This document shows, piece after piece, positions 18,774 through 28,500 of a stretch of DNA of 64,000 nt. The stretch covers positions 3,720,001 to 3,784,000 of the forward strand of contig NZ_CP145732.1 in the NCBI RefSeq assembly GCF_036884845.1, read 5' to 3'. Origin of the DNA: Pseudomonas sp. MAG733B (GTDB lineage: Bacteria > Pseudomonadota > Gammaproteobacteria > Pseudomonadales > Pseudomonadaceae). Numbering within the stretch: position 1 is the first letter of the stretch; every line of letters begins with the position of its first letter. Below the pieces are notes generated by a model that worked only from the letters and a program-made list of their open reading frames with translations, searched no databases and had not been told where the DNA came from. The translations under genes were made by a program, and so were the position numbers.

Positions 18774-19363
18774 ACAGTGCAACAGCTTTGCCTTCCATAG
18801 AAGCGATCGTGATCGGTGCCTCCGCCGGTGGCGTAGAGGCGCTGCTCAATATCCTGGGCCGGCTGCGAGAAGGTTTCGCGTTGCCGATCATCGTTGTCCT
18901 GCATTTGCCGAACGAGCGCCGCAGCCAGTTGGCACAAGTCTTCTCCCGGCGCGTGGCCCTGCCGGTGCTGGAGGCCAGCGACAAAACGTCGATTGAAGCC
19001 GGAACACTGTATTTCGCGGCGCCCGGTTATCACTTGTCGGTGGAGCAGGACCGCAGTTTTTCCTTGAGCCTGGAGGACCGCGTGCATTATTCGCGGCCCG
19101 CCATCGACTACCTGTTCGAATCAGCCGCCGACGCCTACGGCTCGCGCCTGGCCGCCGTGTTGCTGACCGGCGCCAATCGCGATGGCGCCTTTGGCCTGGC
19201 GCAGGTCAAGCGGCATGGCGGCCTGACCATCGTGCAGGACCCCAACGAAGCTCAGGTCGCGACCATGCCGCAGGCAGCGCTGGACATCCAGCAGCCTGAC
19301 CGCATTCTCTCAATCAACGACATTGGCAGTTTGCTTGTCGAGCTGGAACAAATCGCATGCTAA
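18770..19363 (+). CDS. CheB-type methylesterase without receiver domain
   Basis: Catalytic domain only, 197 residues. The serine-hydrolase triad is visible as Ser18 (GASAGGVEAL), His45 (VLHLP) and Asp138 (GANRDGAFG). Classical chemotaxis CheB has an N-terminal receiver, and this one does not, so its activity is probably set by partners and not by its own phosphorylation. The ATG overlaps the cheR stop (ATGA) and its own stop overlaps the start of the next kinase. With CheR it could write and erase methylation or deamidate glutamines on a sensor. Confidence 0.9.
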   Translation: MNSATALPSIEAIVIGASAGGVEALLNILGRLREGFALPIIVVLHLPNERRSQLAQVFSRRVALPVLEASDKTSIEAGTLYFAAPGYHLSVEQDRSFSLSLEDRVHYSRPAIDYLFESAADAYGSRLAAVLLTGANRDGAFGLAQVKRHGGLTIVQDPNEAQVATMPQAALDIQQPDRILSINDIGSLLVELEQIAC

Positions 19364-20538
19364 GTAATATCCCGGCCAAACTGCTGATCGTCGACGATCT
19401 GCCGGAGAACCTGTTGGCACTTGAAGCGCTGATCAAGCGCGAAGACCGCATCGTGTACAAGGCGCAATCGGCCGACGAAGCCTTGTCGCTGTTGCTGCAA
19501 CACGAATTCGCCATGGCCATTCTCGATGTGCAGATGCCCGGCATGAACGGCTTTGAACTGGCCGAGTTGATGCGTGGCACGGAAAAGACCAAGAACATCC
19601 CGATCGTGTTCGTCAGCGCCGCCGGCCGCGAGCTGAACTATGCGTTCAAGGGCTATGAAAGCGGTGCTGTGGACTTTCTGCACAAGCCGCTGGATATCCA
19701 TGCGGTCAAGAGCAAGGTCAACGTGTTCGTCGAGTTGTACCGCCAGAGCAAGGCCATGAAACAGCAGGTCGAAGCCTTGGAGCAGAGCCGCCGCGAGCAA
19801 GAAGAATTGCTCAAGCAATTGCAGAGCACCCAGCTTGAACTGCAGCAGGCCGTGCGCATGCGCGATGACTTCATGTCCATCGTCGCCCACGAAGTGCGCA
19901 CGCCGCTCAATGGCCTGATTCTCGAAACCCAATTGCGCAAGATGCACCTGGCGCGGGACAACGCCGCCGCGTTCAGCCTCGACAAAATGCACGCCATGGT
20001 CGATCGCGACGAACGGCAGATCAAAAGCCTGATCCGCCTGATCGAAGACATGCTCGATGTGTCGCGCATTCGCACCGGCAAGTTGTCGATCCGGCCGACG
20101 CTGTTCGACCTGTCGACGCTGGTGCGTGGCTTGTTACAGAATTTTGCCCAACAGATCGAGGCCGCCGAAGCCTCCGTTTCCCTCGATGCCGGGCAACCGG
20201 TAATCGGCAACTGGGATGAATTCCGCATTGAACAGGTGATTTCCAACCTGCTGACCAACGCCTTGCGTTACGGTGCCAAGAGCCCGATCAACGTGAAGGT
20301 GTACAGTGAAAACGGCGAGGCGCGGGTCGAGGTCCGGGATTTCGGGATCGGCATCAGCGAAGAAAACCAGCAGCGGATTTTCCAGCAGTTCGAGCGGGTG
20401 TCGGCCAAACACGCGGTCGCCGGGCTGGGCCTTGGATTGTTTATTTCCGAACAGATTGTCACCGCCCATGGCGGTACCATTACCGTCGACAGCCGGATTG
20501 GCGAAGGCGCCCTGTTTCGCGTTTGTCTGCCGCTGTAG
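19357..20538 (+). CDS. Receiver-histidine kinase hybrid (soluble)
   Basis: Cytoplasmic protein of 393 residues. Receiver domain at 7-125 with Asp57 (ILDVQMPGMNG) and Lys110 (LHKPLD), a short coiled coil (about 130-165), HisKA with His178 (VAHEVRTPLNG) and an HATPase domain with GIGISEENQ and GLGLGLFIS. There are no membrane helices. An N-terminal receiver before a kinase core is typical of kinases that take their input from another kinase, here most likely the multi-receiver kinase at 14455. The start overlaps the cheB stop by 7 bases. Confidence 0.92.
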   Translation: MLSNIPAKLLIVDDLPENLLALEALIKREDRIVYKAQSADEALSLLLQHEFAMAILDVQMPGMNGFELAELMRGTEKTKNIPIVFVSAAGRELNYAFKGYESGAVDFLHKPLDIHAVKSKVNVFVELYRQSKAMKQQVEALEQSRREQEELLKQLQSTQLELQQAVRMRDDFMSIVAHEVRTPLNGLILETQLRKMHLARDNAAAFSLDKMHAMVDRDERQIKSLIRLIEDMLDVSRIRTGKLSIRPTLFDLSTLVRGLLQNFAQQIEAAEASVSLDAGQPVIGNWDEFRIEQVISNLLTNALRYGAKSPINVKVYSENGEARVEVRDFGIGISEENQQRIFQQFERVSAKHAVAGLGLGLFISEQIVTAHGGTITVDSRIGEGALFRVCLPL

Positions 20539-20615
20539 GAAAACAGCCCGATAAACGCAACCTCTGATCGACCCCACGGTCGTATCAGCAGCTATAGACC
20601 GAACAAAGGCTTCCC

Positions 20616-20993
20616 ATGAGTGAAGATGCACAAGACGTAGTCCTCATCGTCGAGGACGAACCGGTAATCCTGATGGTGCTGACAGATTACCTGTCGGGGC
20701 AGGGGTATCGTGTGTTGCAGGCGGAAAACGGCGAACAGGCCTTCGATATCCTGTCGAGCAAACCGCACCTGGACATGCTGATTACCGACTTCAGGCTGCC
20801 TGGCGGAATCTCCGGCGTGCAGATCGCCGAACCCGCGGTGAAACTGCGACCGGATCTCAAAGTGATCTTTATCAGTGGTTACCCGCAGGAAATCCGTGAG
20901 ACGGGCAGCCCGATCACCACCAAGGCACCGATCCTGGAAAAACCTTTCGACCTGGATGTGTTGGCGGAAATCATGGAAGAGATGCTTTCCTGA
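20616..20993 (+). CDS. Single-domain response regulator
   Basis: Receiver protein of 125 residues (VVLIVEDEPVILMVLTDYL) with Asp58 in LITDFRLPGG and Lys in LEKPFD. It resembles the small receivers that pair with PAS/HWE-type and hybrid kinases in pseudomonads. It is the last gene of the plus-strand signalling run, 77 bp after the kinase, and is followed at once by a REP pair. No output domain is present. Confidence 0.9.
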   Translation: MSEDAQDVVLIVEDEPVILMVLTDYLSGQGYRVLQAENGEQAFDILSSKPHLDMLITDFRLPGGISGVQIAEPAVKLRPDLKVIFISGYPQEIRETGSPITTKAPILEKPFDLDVLAEIMEEMLS

Positions 20994-20998
20994 TTCCC

Positions 20999-21069
20999 TG
21001 TAGGAGCTGCCGAAGGCTGCGATCCTTATCTTGATGTTAAAAGATCGCAGCCTTCGGCAGCTCCTACAA
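20999..21069. repeat. REP-type inverted repeat pair between convergent signalling genes
   Basis: The unit with the core TAGGAGCTGCCGAAGGCTGC at 20999-21023 faces its reverse complement at 21041-21069. It belongs to the same family as the pair at 2871-2946. It fills nearly the whole gap between two convergent genes and may serve as a bidirectional terminator-like hairpin. Confidence 0.85.
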
Positions 21070-21071
21070 GA

Positions 21072-22739
21072 TCAGGCACTGATCATCTCCCGCACCTTCG
21101 CCGTCAACAGGTCGAAGGTGAACGGTTTGGTAATCATCTGCATGCCCGGGTCGAGGAAACCACCGCGCACCGCCGCGTGCTCGGCGTAACCGGTGATGAA
21201 CAAAACCTTGAGCTCAGGCCGGTACTGCCGGCCTATTTCCGCCAGTTGCCGGCCATTCATGCCGGGCAACCCGACATCGCTGATCATCAGATCGATACGC
21301 TGCCCCGAGTCGAGAATCGGCATCGCGCCGTCCGCATCGCCGGCCTCGACGAAGGCGTATCCCAGCTCGCTCAGTACGGTACTGACCAACACCCGCACCG
21401 CCGGATCATCTTCGACGATTAGCACCGTTTCACCGTTTTGCGCGAACAGCGGATGCTGGCTGTCTACCGGACTTTCTTGCAGTGGCTCGCCACCGAAGCG
21501 CGGCAAGAACAGGTTCACGGTGGTGCCTTCACCCTCTTTGCTTTGAATCGCCACGTGGCCCCGCGATTGTTTGCTGAAGCCATAGATCATCGACAAGCCA
21601 AGACCGGTGCCCTGGCCGATCGGCTTGGTGGTGAAGAACGGATCGAAGACGCGGTTGATGATGCTGTGCGGCATGCCGCAGCCATTGTCGGTAACGCTGA
21701 GCACTACGTAATCCCCCGGTTCGAGGTTGCTGTGGGCTTCGGTGAAGTCGGCGTTCAGACGCTGGTTAGAGGTTTGCACCACCAGCCTTCCGCCATCGGG
21801 CATGGCGTCGCGGGCATTGATGACCAGGTTGAGCAGGGCGCTTTCCAGTTGATTGGGGTCGGCCTCGGCCACCCATAACTGCTCGCACAACTGCATGTCC
21901 AGGCGAATGCTTTCGTTGATGCTGCGCTGCAGCAGTTCACCCATGGACACCACCAGGGTGTTCATTTCCACGGGTTTGGAATCCAGCGATTGGCGACGGG
22001 AAAACGCCAATAGCCGGTGAGTCAAGCCGGCGGCACGGTTGGCGGACGTCACCCCCAGATCGATCAGACTGTCCAGATCTTCAGTGCGGCCGCGGCTCAG
22101 GCGCCGACGCAGAAGCTCCAGACTGCCGATGATCCCGGTCAGCATGTTGTTGAAGTCGTGGGCAATACCGCCGGTGAGTTGGCCGACCGCTTCCATTTTC
22201 TGCGATTGGCGCAGCACTTCCTCGTTTTGGCGCAGTTGAGCGGTGCGTTCTTCAACCTGTTGCTCGAGGGTTTCCAGGGTGTTTTGCAGGCGCAATTCGC
22301 TTTGACTCAAGTCCACCAGCCGATCCCTGGCTTCATACTGTCGTCGTCGGCCACGCAGGGCGGTGGTCACCAGGCTGACCAAGGTCTCAGGATGAAAAGG
22401 CCGCTCGAGGAACGTGACGTTGCCCAGTAGCGGGCCGAAGCGTGAGGCGGGGTTCTGCTCCGGGCCGCCGTGATGCGTCAGCAACACAATCGGCAGATCC
22501 GACCAGGCCGGCTGTTGTTCTATCAGCACTAAAAGCGGTTGGAGATCAGTGCCAAGCAAGGCTTCGGAGGAAATCAGCAGCAAACCCGCGCCTTGTTCCA
22601 GTTCCGTGCACAGCCCAATCAGATCAGCACTGATGACCCCATCGAAACCTGCCTCCTTGAGCAGCATCAGCGCAATCTGACTGTCACGTCCCAGCGGCGC
22701 GAGAATGATCGCGCGCTCGGACGTTGCTGGCTGAGGCAT
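21072..22739 (-). CDS. Hybrid histidine kinase with N-terminal pseudo-receiver and C-terminal receiver
   Basis: Cytoplasmic kinase of 555 residues. Residues 10-128 have a receiver-like fold but lack the phospho-acceptor: the third strand reads [11 protein letters not shown] (52-62) without Asp, and the usual Lys-Pro is Arg-Pro (LERPFHP). A coiled coil (about 135-180) leads to HisKA with His194 in [11 protein letters not shown], an HATPase domain (GTGLGLSM) and a normal receiver with Asp in [12 protein letters not shown]. The ATG overlaps the stop of the KaiC-like gene upstream (TGATG), so the two are translationally coupled. A pseudo-receiver kinase next to KaiC recalls CikA of the cyanobacterial clock, but that is a structural parallel only. 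Confidence 0.9.
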   Translation of the reverse strand: MPQPATSERAIILAPLGRDSQIALMLLKEAGFDGVISADLIGLCTELEQGAGLLLISSEALLGTDLQPLLVLIEQQPAWSDLPIVLLTHHGGPEQNPASRFGPLLGNVTFLERPFHPETLVSLVTTALRGRRRQYEARDRLVDLSQSELRLQNTLETLEQQVEERTAQLRQNEEVLRQSQKMEAVGQLTGGIAHDFNNMLTGIIGSLELLRRRLSRGRTEDLDSLIDLGVTSANRAAGLTHRLLAFSRRQSLDSKPVEMNTLVVSMGELLQRSINESIRLDMQLCEQLWVAEADPNQLESALLNLVINARDAMPDGGRLVVQTSNQRLNADFTEAHSNLEPGDYVVLSVTDNGCGMPHSIINRVFDPFFTTKPIGQGTGLGLSMIYGFSKQSRGHVAIQSKEGEGTTVNLFLPRFGGEPLQESPVDSQHPLFAQNGETVLIVEDDPAVRVLVSTVLSELGYAFVEAGDADGAMPILDSGQRIDLMISDVGLPGMNGRQLAEIGRQYRPELKVLFITGYAEHAAVRGGFLDPGMQMITKPFTFDLLTAKVREMISA

Positions 22740-24241
22740 CACGGCGCTTCATCCCCGAGCAAGGGAATGCTCGCACCCAGGTAAGTCGGAACGCCGCGCA
22801 ACACGCCCTGGAACGCTTCCAGCGGTTCACCGATGGTCATGCCTGTGGAGCTGATGCGATATTCACGGATGGTTGATTCATGGCTGCCGGTTCGTTTCTT
22901 GATGATCGAAATCGCTCGGCGCACTTTGCCCAACGCTTCGAAGTAGCGCAGCAGAATCACCGTGTCCGCCAGATACGTGATATCGACTGGCGCCTGCATG
23001 TCACCGACCAGACCATGCTGGGCGACGGTCATGAAGGTCGCGGCGCCCTTGCGGTTGAGGTACAGCAGCAACTCGTGCATGTGCAAGACCAGGGCGTTTT
23101 CTTCAGGCATCGCCGCTTGATAGCCGTTGATGCTGTCGATCACCACGGTTTTGATCTCGCCTTCATCGACGGCGCGCCGCACGCGGTGGGAAAACTCGCC
23201 GGGGGACAATTCGGCAGCGTCCACTTGCTCGATCAGCAGGTTGCCGGTGTCTTGCAGCGCCTGCAGGTCGATGCCCATGTTTTTCATGCGTTCGAACAGC
23301 AAACCGAGCTCTTCATCGAAGATGAACAACGCGGCTTTCTCGCCTCGGGCCACGGCCGCCGAAGCGAAAATCATGGCGATCAGGGATTTGCCGGTGCCGG
23401 CCGGGCCCAGTATCAATGTGCTGGAGCCGGTTTCGATGCCGCCGCCGAGCAAGGCGTCCATTGCCTTGATGCCGCTGGTCAACTGTTGGCGCAAGTAGGC
23501 GCCTCGATGCTCGGCGGCCACCAGGCGCGGAAACACATGCACGCCGTCGCCCATGATGGTGAAATCATGGAAGCCGCCACGGTATTTCTGCCCGCGATAC
23601 TTCACCACACGAATACGCCGGCGTTCGGCGCCGTAGTTTGGGGTCAGTTCTTCCAGACGAATCACCCCGTGGGCCACGCTGTGCACGGTTTTGTCGAGGG
23701 ATTCGGTGGTCAGGTCGTCAAGCAGCACCACGGTGGCGTCGTAGCGTACGAAGTAGTGCTTGATCGCGAGGATCTGACGGCGATAGCGCAGGGAGCTTTG
23801 CGCCAGCAAGCGGATCTCGGACAGGCTGTCGAGCACCACGCGGCTCGGCTTGAACCGTTCGACCACTTCGAAGATCTGCCGGGTGGCTTCACCCAGCTCT
23901 AGGTCTGAGGAGTACAGCAGCGATTGCTGATGCTCGGCATTGAGCAGGTTTTCCGGCGGCGTCAGTTCGAAGATATAGACGTTGTCGTCCAGTTCCCAAC
24001 CGTGGGAGCGCGCACCCTGGCGCAATTCGCGCTCGGTTTCGGACAGGGTGATGTACAACGAGCGCTCGCCGGCTCGGGCGCCGGCCAATAGAAAGTGCAG
24101 GGCGACCGTAGTCTTGCCGGTGCCGGGCTCACCTTCGAGCAAAAACACGTGGCCGCGGGACAATCCGCCACTGAGGATGTCATCGAGGCCCTCGATACCG
24201 GTGGCGGCTTTTGCGCTGATCAACTCGTTGGATGTAGACAA
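22739..24241 (-). CDS. KaiC-like double-domain ATPase
   Basis: RecA-fold protein of 500 residues with two KaiC domains. The Walker A motifs are GEPGTGKT (37-44) and GPAGTGKS (about 279-286), with Walker B strands at VVLDSLSE and TVVIDSING. At the positions of the KaiC catalytic Glu pairs I read Ser67-Glu68 in the first domain and Asp309-Glu310 in the second. At the autophosphorylation pair (Ser431/Thr432 of cyanobacterial KaiC) I read Thr422-Tyr423. There is no kaiA or kaiB in the window, so circadian function is not implied. Proteobacterial KaiC homologues are usually linked to kinases, as here, with the next gene overlapping by one base. Confidence 0.92.
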   Translation of the reverse strand: MSTSNELISAKAATGIEGLDDILSGGLSRGHVFLLEGEPGTGKTTVALHFLLAGARAGERSLYITLSETERELRQGARSHGWELDDNVYIFELTPPENLLNAEHQQSLLYSSDLELGEATRQIFEVVERFKPSRVVLDSLSEIRLLAQSSLRYRRQILAIKHYFVRYDATVVLLDDLTTESLDKTVHSVAHGVIRLEELTPNYGAERRRIRVVKYRGQKYRGGFHDFTIMGDGVHVFPRLVAAEHRGAYLRQQLTSGIKAMDALLGGGIETGSSTLILGPAGTGKSLIAMIFASAAVARGEKAALFIFDEELGLLFERMKNMGIDLQALQDTGNLLIEQVDAAELSPGEFSHRVRRAVDEGEIKTVVIDSINGYQAAMPEENALVLHMHELLLYLNRKGAATFMTVAQHGLVGDMQAPVDITYLADTVILLRYFEALGKVRRAISIIKKRTGSHESTIREYRISSTGMTIGEPLEAFQGVLRGVPTYLGASIPLLGDEAP

Positions 24242-24358
24242 AAAATGCCCTCTCTTGACTAAGGGGAACGAGGCAGACTGGCACGAGTGCCACTATGGGC
24301 TGCCTGTTTCACTTGACCCTTGGCCGAGACGACGGTTCAACGAAATTTGCGCTGGATA

Positions 24359-25414
24359 TCAAAGCCCTTGCTGCAAAGCCGGGTCGTCGGGATTAAGCTG
24401 TTCGAGTTGGGCCAACAGAATCTGCACGTTCTGCAACTGGCCGCTTTCCTTCCAGTAATTGATCAGCAGCACCCGCGCCCGGCGATCGTTTGGGTGGCGC
24501 TGGACGATTTCCTGCAACTGCTTCTGCGCCGCTTCGAGTTCCTGCTCGTCATGCAGCGTGGTTGCCAGGTCATAGCGGTAATCCTTGTTGTCCGGCTCCA
24601 GCTCTACGGCTTTCGAAAGGCCCAGCAAGGCGAATTCGCTTTGGTCGTGATGCAGCAACCAGAGCCCCAAGGCGTGTTGCAGGTAGGCTGAGTCGGGCTG
24701 CGCCTTGAGTTGTTTGGCCAGCAGTTGTCGGGCGGCTTCGTTCTGGCCCAGTTTGTCCAGCACTTCGATCTGCATCACGAGCGCCGGCAGGTTGTCTGGC
24801 GCAAGGCGCAAGGTGTTATCCAGCGCCTGCTGGGCTTCCTTGAATTCGGCATTGTGCAGATACAGGCGGGCCAGCTGATATTCGTTTTGCGCACTTTGTG
24901 GTGCATTTTTCAGCACTTGCTGCCAGGCATCGATGGCTTGCTCCAGCGGCCCGAAATACAAGCCAAGATCATCCGGTGACAACCCCAGCAATGCGTTGAC
25001 TGCCGCGAAGCGTACGTTCTGGTCGCTGTCATCGAGCAACGGCCCCAGCAACAGGCTGCGCTGACCGCTGGGTACCAGACCACTGATACTTTTGATCGCG
25101 GCAATGCGCACATCGGGCGACTCATGCTGCAAGTCGGCATCCGACAGTTTCAGGGCGACGGAACTGGGGTAATTGGGCAATTCGGCATGCAACCAGACGC
25201 GACGCTTGGGCGAAATATCAGGTCGCGCCAATTGTTGGTAAAGCACCCGCGCGGCCCCCGGCTGCCCGTTGCGTGCTGCCGCCAGTGCTTCGCTGTAACC
25301 ACGCTTGATCGCCTCCGGCACCACGGGGGTCGTACTGCGCAGGAACGCCCACGCAAGGCCGATGGCAAACAGGATAGACAGGCTGATGAGCAGGTTGCGG
25401 CGGGACTTGGGCAT
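24359..25414 (-). CDS. Membrane-anchored HEAT/TPR repeat protein
   Basis: Protein of 351 residues. A single N-terminal membrane helix (LLISLSILFAIGLAWAF, about 7-25) anchors it with the bulk in the periplasm. A HEAT-like segment (about 70-150: ESPDVRIAAIKSISGLVP, DQNVRFAAVNALLGL) is followed by at least four TPR units (about 165-345: QNEYQLARLYLHNAEFKEA, PALVMQIEVLDKLGQNEA). Such proteins act as scaffolds or assembly factors. The ATG giving MPKSRRN is preferred to an upstream TTG. Its leader contains a perfect 11-bp inverted repeat. Its partner is unknown; it lies 117 bp downstream of nothing obviously related and next to the second toxin-like gene. Confidence 0.8.
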   Translation of the reverse strand: MPKSRRNLLISLSILFAIGLAWAFLRSTTPVVPEAIKRGYSEALAAARNGQPGAARVLYQQLARPDISPKRRVWLHAELPNYPSSVALKLSDADLQHESPDVRIAAIKSISGLVPSGQRSLLLGPLLDDSDQNVRFAAVNALLGLSPDDLGLYFGPLEQAIDAWQQVLKNAPQSAQNEYQLARLYLHNAEFKEAQQALDNTLRLAPDNLPALVMQIEVLDKLGQNEAARQLLAKQLKAQPDSAYLQHALGLWLLHHDQSEFALLGLSKAVELEPDNKDYRYDLATTLHDEQELEAAQKQLQEIVQRHPNDRRARVLLINYWKESGQLQNVQILLAQLEQLNPDDPALQQGL

Positions 25415-25424
25415 GCAGAATCCG

Positions 25425-25458
25425 GAAGCTGGCAAGCTTTGGCAAAGTTGCCAGCTTC
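25425..25458 (-). promoter_or_regulatory. Perfect 11-bp inverted repeat in the leader of the TPR gene
   Basis: GAAGCTGGCAA at 25425-25435 and its exact reverse complement at 25448-25458 are separated by 12 bases and end 11 bp before the ATG of the TPR gene on the minus strand. In RNA this could form a hairpin over the ribosome-binding region; in DNA it could be a dimer operator. It has no T run and is not a terminator. Confidence 0.45.
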
Positions 25459-25559
25459 GGTCAGGTGGGGCTTTGAGTCAAACAATAGGCGATTTATGAA
25501 AGAGGTATTTCTGGTGCCTGAATAAACTTGATCAACGTAACTTTGACGGAAATGAAAAA

Positions 25560-28500
25560 ATGCCACTTGCCTTGAATTCTACGAGTACCAGGGGCGTGTG
25601 GGCACGCCCGACAACCAATGTCGGGGCACAGCCGCGAACCTCAACTTCAAATACTGTCCTGGCTGCCGGCAACAGTACTGGTCGCCTGCGACATCCCGTT
25701 ACCGAGCATTTGCCGGCTCGTATTGCGCCGGACAGTGACATCGCGCCTCCGGTACTCGACTGCTCCTCATTGGCGTTCAAGCCAGTGTTTGCCGATCAGG
25801 CCGATCTTGATCAGCGATGGGCAGCACTCAAACAATATCTGGCGAGCGCAACGCTCCCGGAGCAGGAAATACTCGATGTGCTCAGTAGCGGCATTCTGCA
25901 AACGGACACCGGCAAGGCCATGAGCGGATTGTTTGCCAGTGCAATGCTGCGTTCAATCCGGCGGCCATCGACGCTGAGCAAGGCAAGACTGAAGAACATG
26001 GTTGATGTGCTCTGCCATCTTCCACCGAGTCAATGGCAAGCAGCGCTTGGAGAAAAAACAAGGTTTTCGAGTGACCAAGGCGCGAAGGGTGTTGTCGATT
26101 ACATCCAGTCCAGGCTGGATGTTTCGAGCGCACTTCGGGACCGGAAAATTGCAGGTAAAGATCTGGTGTCCGATGCACAGTGGGAAGCCATCAAGAGCAT
26201 AACCCAGGATACCAGGCAATATGTGTGCTCCATTAACGCCGATCTCTTCAGCGCGTGGCTGATGCTCAAGGACGACTGTGAACTGCGTCCTTCACCCAAG
26301 GATGCGCTAAAGAACCTGACTGAGTTGATCGCTGCATTTAGCAATACATTGCCGGGAAACGATCACTTTGTTGATAAGGTCGAGGCCGTCTGCGATCAGT
26401 TCAAGCCCGGTTATCAGGGTGTTTCACCTGCGCCAATGGAAGGGAAACCAGATGCATTGATTTCACTGAGGTTTAACAGACCGCTGAAGTCGGAAGTCCG
26501 CTCTGGAGCCGATAACGTTGAGCCGTTATTGAAGCCAATCCAGCCACAAGATCCCGCTCCGACGTTGCTGGGTGACTTTCAACGTTTTGAGTCCCACGCT
26601 AACTTTTACACGAGCGCTGGTAACTCGGGTCCGCGTATACCCGAGAGTTTTGCAGGTAAATTTTTGTACGTCTGCAATGCACTGGATACTTTCGGCGCTT
26701 TAAAACTGGACAGTAGCCATATATCAACCGGCCGACCGCTCGATTTTTCAGGCAAACCCGAGACTGAGGGTGGGATCAGCAATTTGCAGGCGCCGTCGAT
26801 TGATTTTTCTGGACCTCAATCCGATGCGACGCCCATTACGGTTCTGTCGCCGGCTACATTAAGGCAATTCGCAGCGCAAGTAGACGACATTTTCAACCGG
26901 GTCTTGAGCAGCATTACTCCCTGGAGCAGTGCCTATGCCGACGAGCTTGATGAAGTTGTGGTCATGCTCAATCAAAAGGACAAAGACCTGACAGCCGAGG
27001 GTTCGGTTTGGTCCAGCTTGCCAGACACTGCAGTATTGGGAGAGCGATTGCGCGATTGGCTCGCCAGGATGAGTGGCCGCTTACTCGATTCGGGCGTTGC
27101 GGTGTTGAGTCAAACGGGTAACTTGATTGAGCGTAATCCGGGACGTTCCTTGGCTACGTTTAGCCTTTATGTCGCGCTGACGAATCTATACAACCATTGG
27201 TTTCTGCCTGACGTTAAAGATTGGGTTGACCCTTTGGCAGGCGTAGCTCCCGAACCGGACGATACGCCGGATGAGGCGTTTTTTATCTTTGAAAAAACAC
27301 TCGAAGGCATTGATGAGATATTTGAAGAGCTACCGGAATTTGCTGACGCGGTGAGAAATCGTATCAGCGAGTCGGAATATCTGGACCCTTCTGATGACCC
27401 ACAACTAATAGAAGATATCGAGGCAATCCTGCAACAGTCTGTACCTGGAATGGGAACTGTGACCTATCAGGATTATCTGCAAGATGTCATCGAGTTGGCC
27501 CGTTTAGACGCACAAAGTGAGTTCGAGATTGGGCCAGAGAATGATTCAGCGACCTTCCCTGAGCCCACTCAAAATAGTGTATCGACTCTGGACGCAGCAA
27601 CCGCCAAAGCGCGTAATAAACGTAGCGGGGAGGAGGATGCGGCGCCTTCCAGCTCGAAAAAAGCAGTGAGTGAAGTGTCCGCACCTGTATCGGCACCTGC
27701 ACATTGGCTGATCGAGGCGGGGCAACGCTCATTAAATGCGGACGATTCAGCGACAGTGGGTGAAAAAAACACCGCAGATGTCATGGTCGGTCAGGCGGCG
27801 GAAAGCTTTATAAAGGCTCTTGATGATCTGCAGTTGATTTCAGACCCCTCGATATTTATACGCACTGTCATTGACGAAGCGATTGCCAGCTCTAATCTGC
27901 CCGCACATCTAAAATTCAGACTTAATTTCAAAAAAAAATTCAAGGTTGAATTTAGGCTGCGCAGTACGGAGAGGGAGGATCACAAGCCACTTTTTCAGTA
28001 TAGATATAAAGAATTTGACCTTGCTCAGTTGTTTGCGGGGCAACACAAGAAAGAAAGAGCGTGGCGTGAAGAAATTTTCATATCATGGCCTGATGGTTGC
28101 ACCGCAGAATTTAAAGCCACAATAGAACAGAACGACTTCGAAGCCGCCTACAAACTGAAAATTGACGAGGTGCTTTCTCAGCCTGGAATATTTGAGCTTT
28201 GGAAGCTTGATAAGCAGAATGAACTGCGAAGAATTCTCAAGGTTTATCTGCAACAACCAGGGCTCTCGGCCGAAAACCAAAAGATTGCCAACGATTTTCT
28301 TGATGGCAAATTAAAAGCCCAGACGATATCTATTCGTGACGGGGCTCTAAGCACGCCGGATGAAGTGAGTAACGCGCTCTATCTACGCGGTCCCAAGGAT
28401 TCTCCCGGGTTGTTTGTGTTTTTTGGAGTTAATAGCACTGTTATCGAGTACCCCCTTGATTTGTTGCAAGGAACGAAGTCAATAGAAAAATTTCCGGAGC

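Noticed and set aside
14455..20993. A chemotaxis operon
   Set aside because: CheR and CheB are present, but CheA, CheW, CheY-flagellar link and any MCP are absent, and the partners are hybrid kinases.
22739..24241. A circadian kaiABC locus
   Set aside because: There is no kaiA or kaiB, and the KaiC phosphorylation pair is changed; the KaiC-like gene is better seen as part of a kinase signalling unit.
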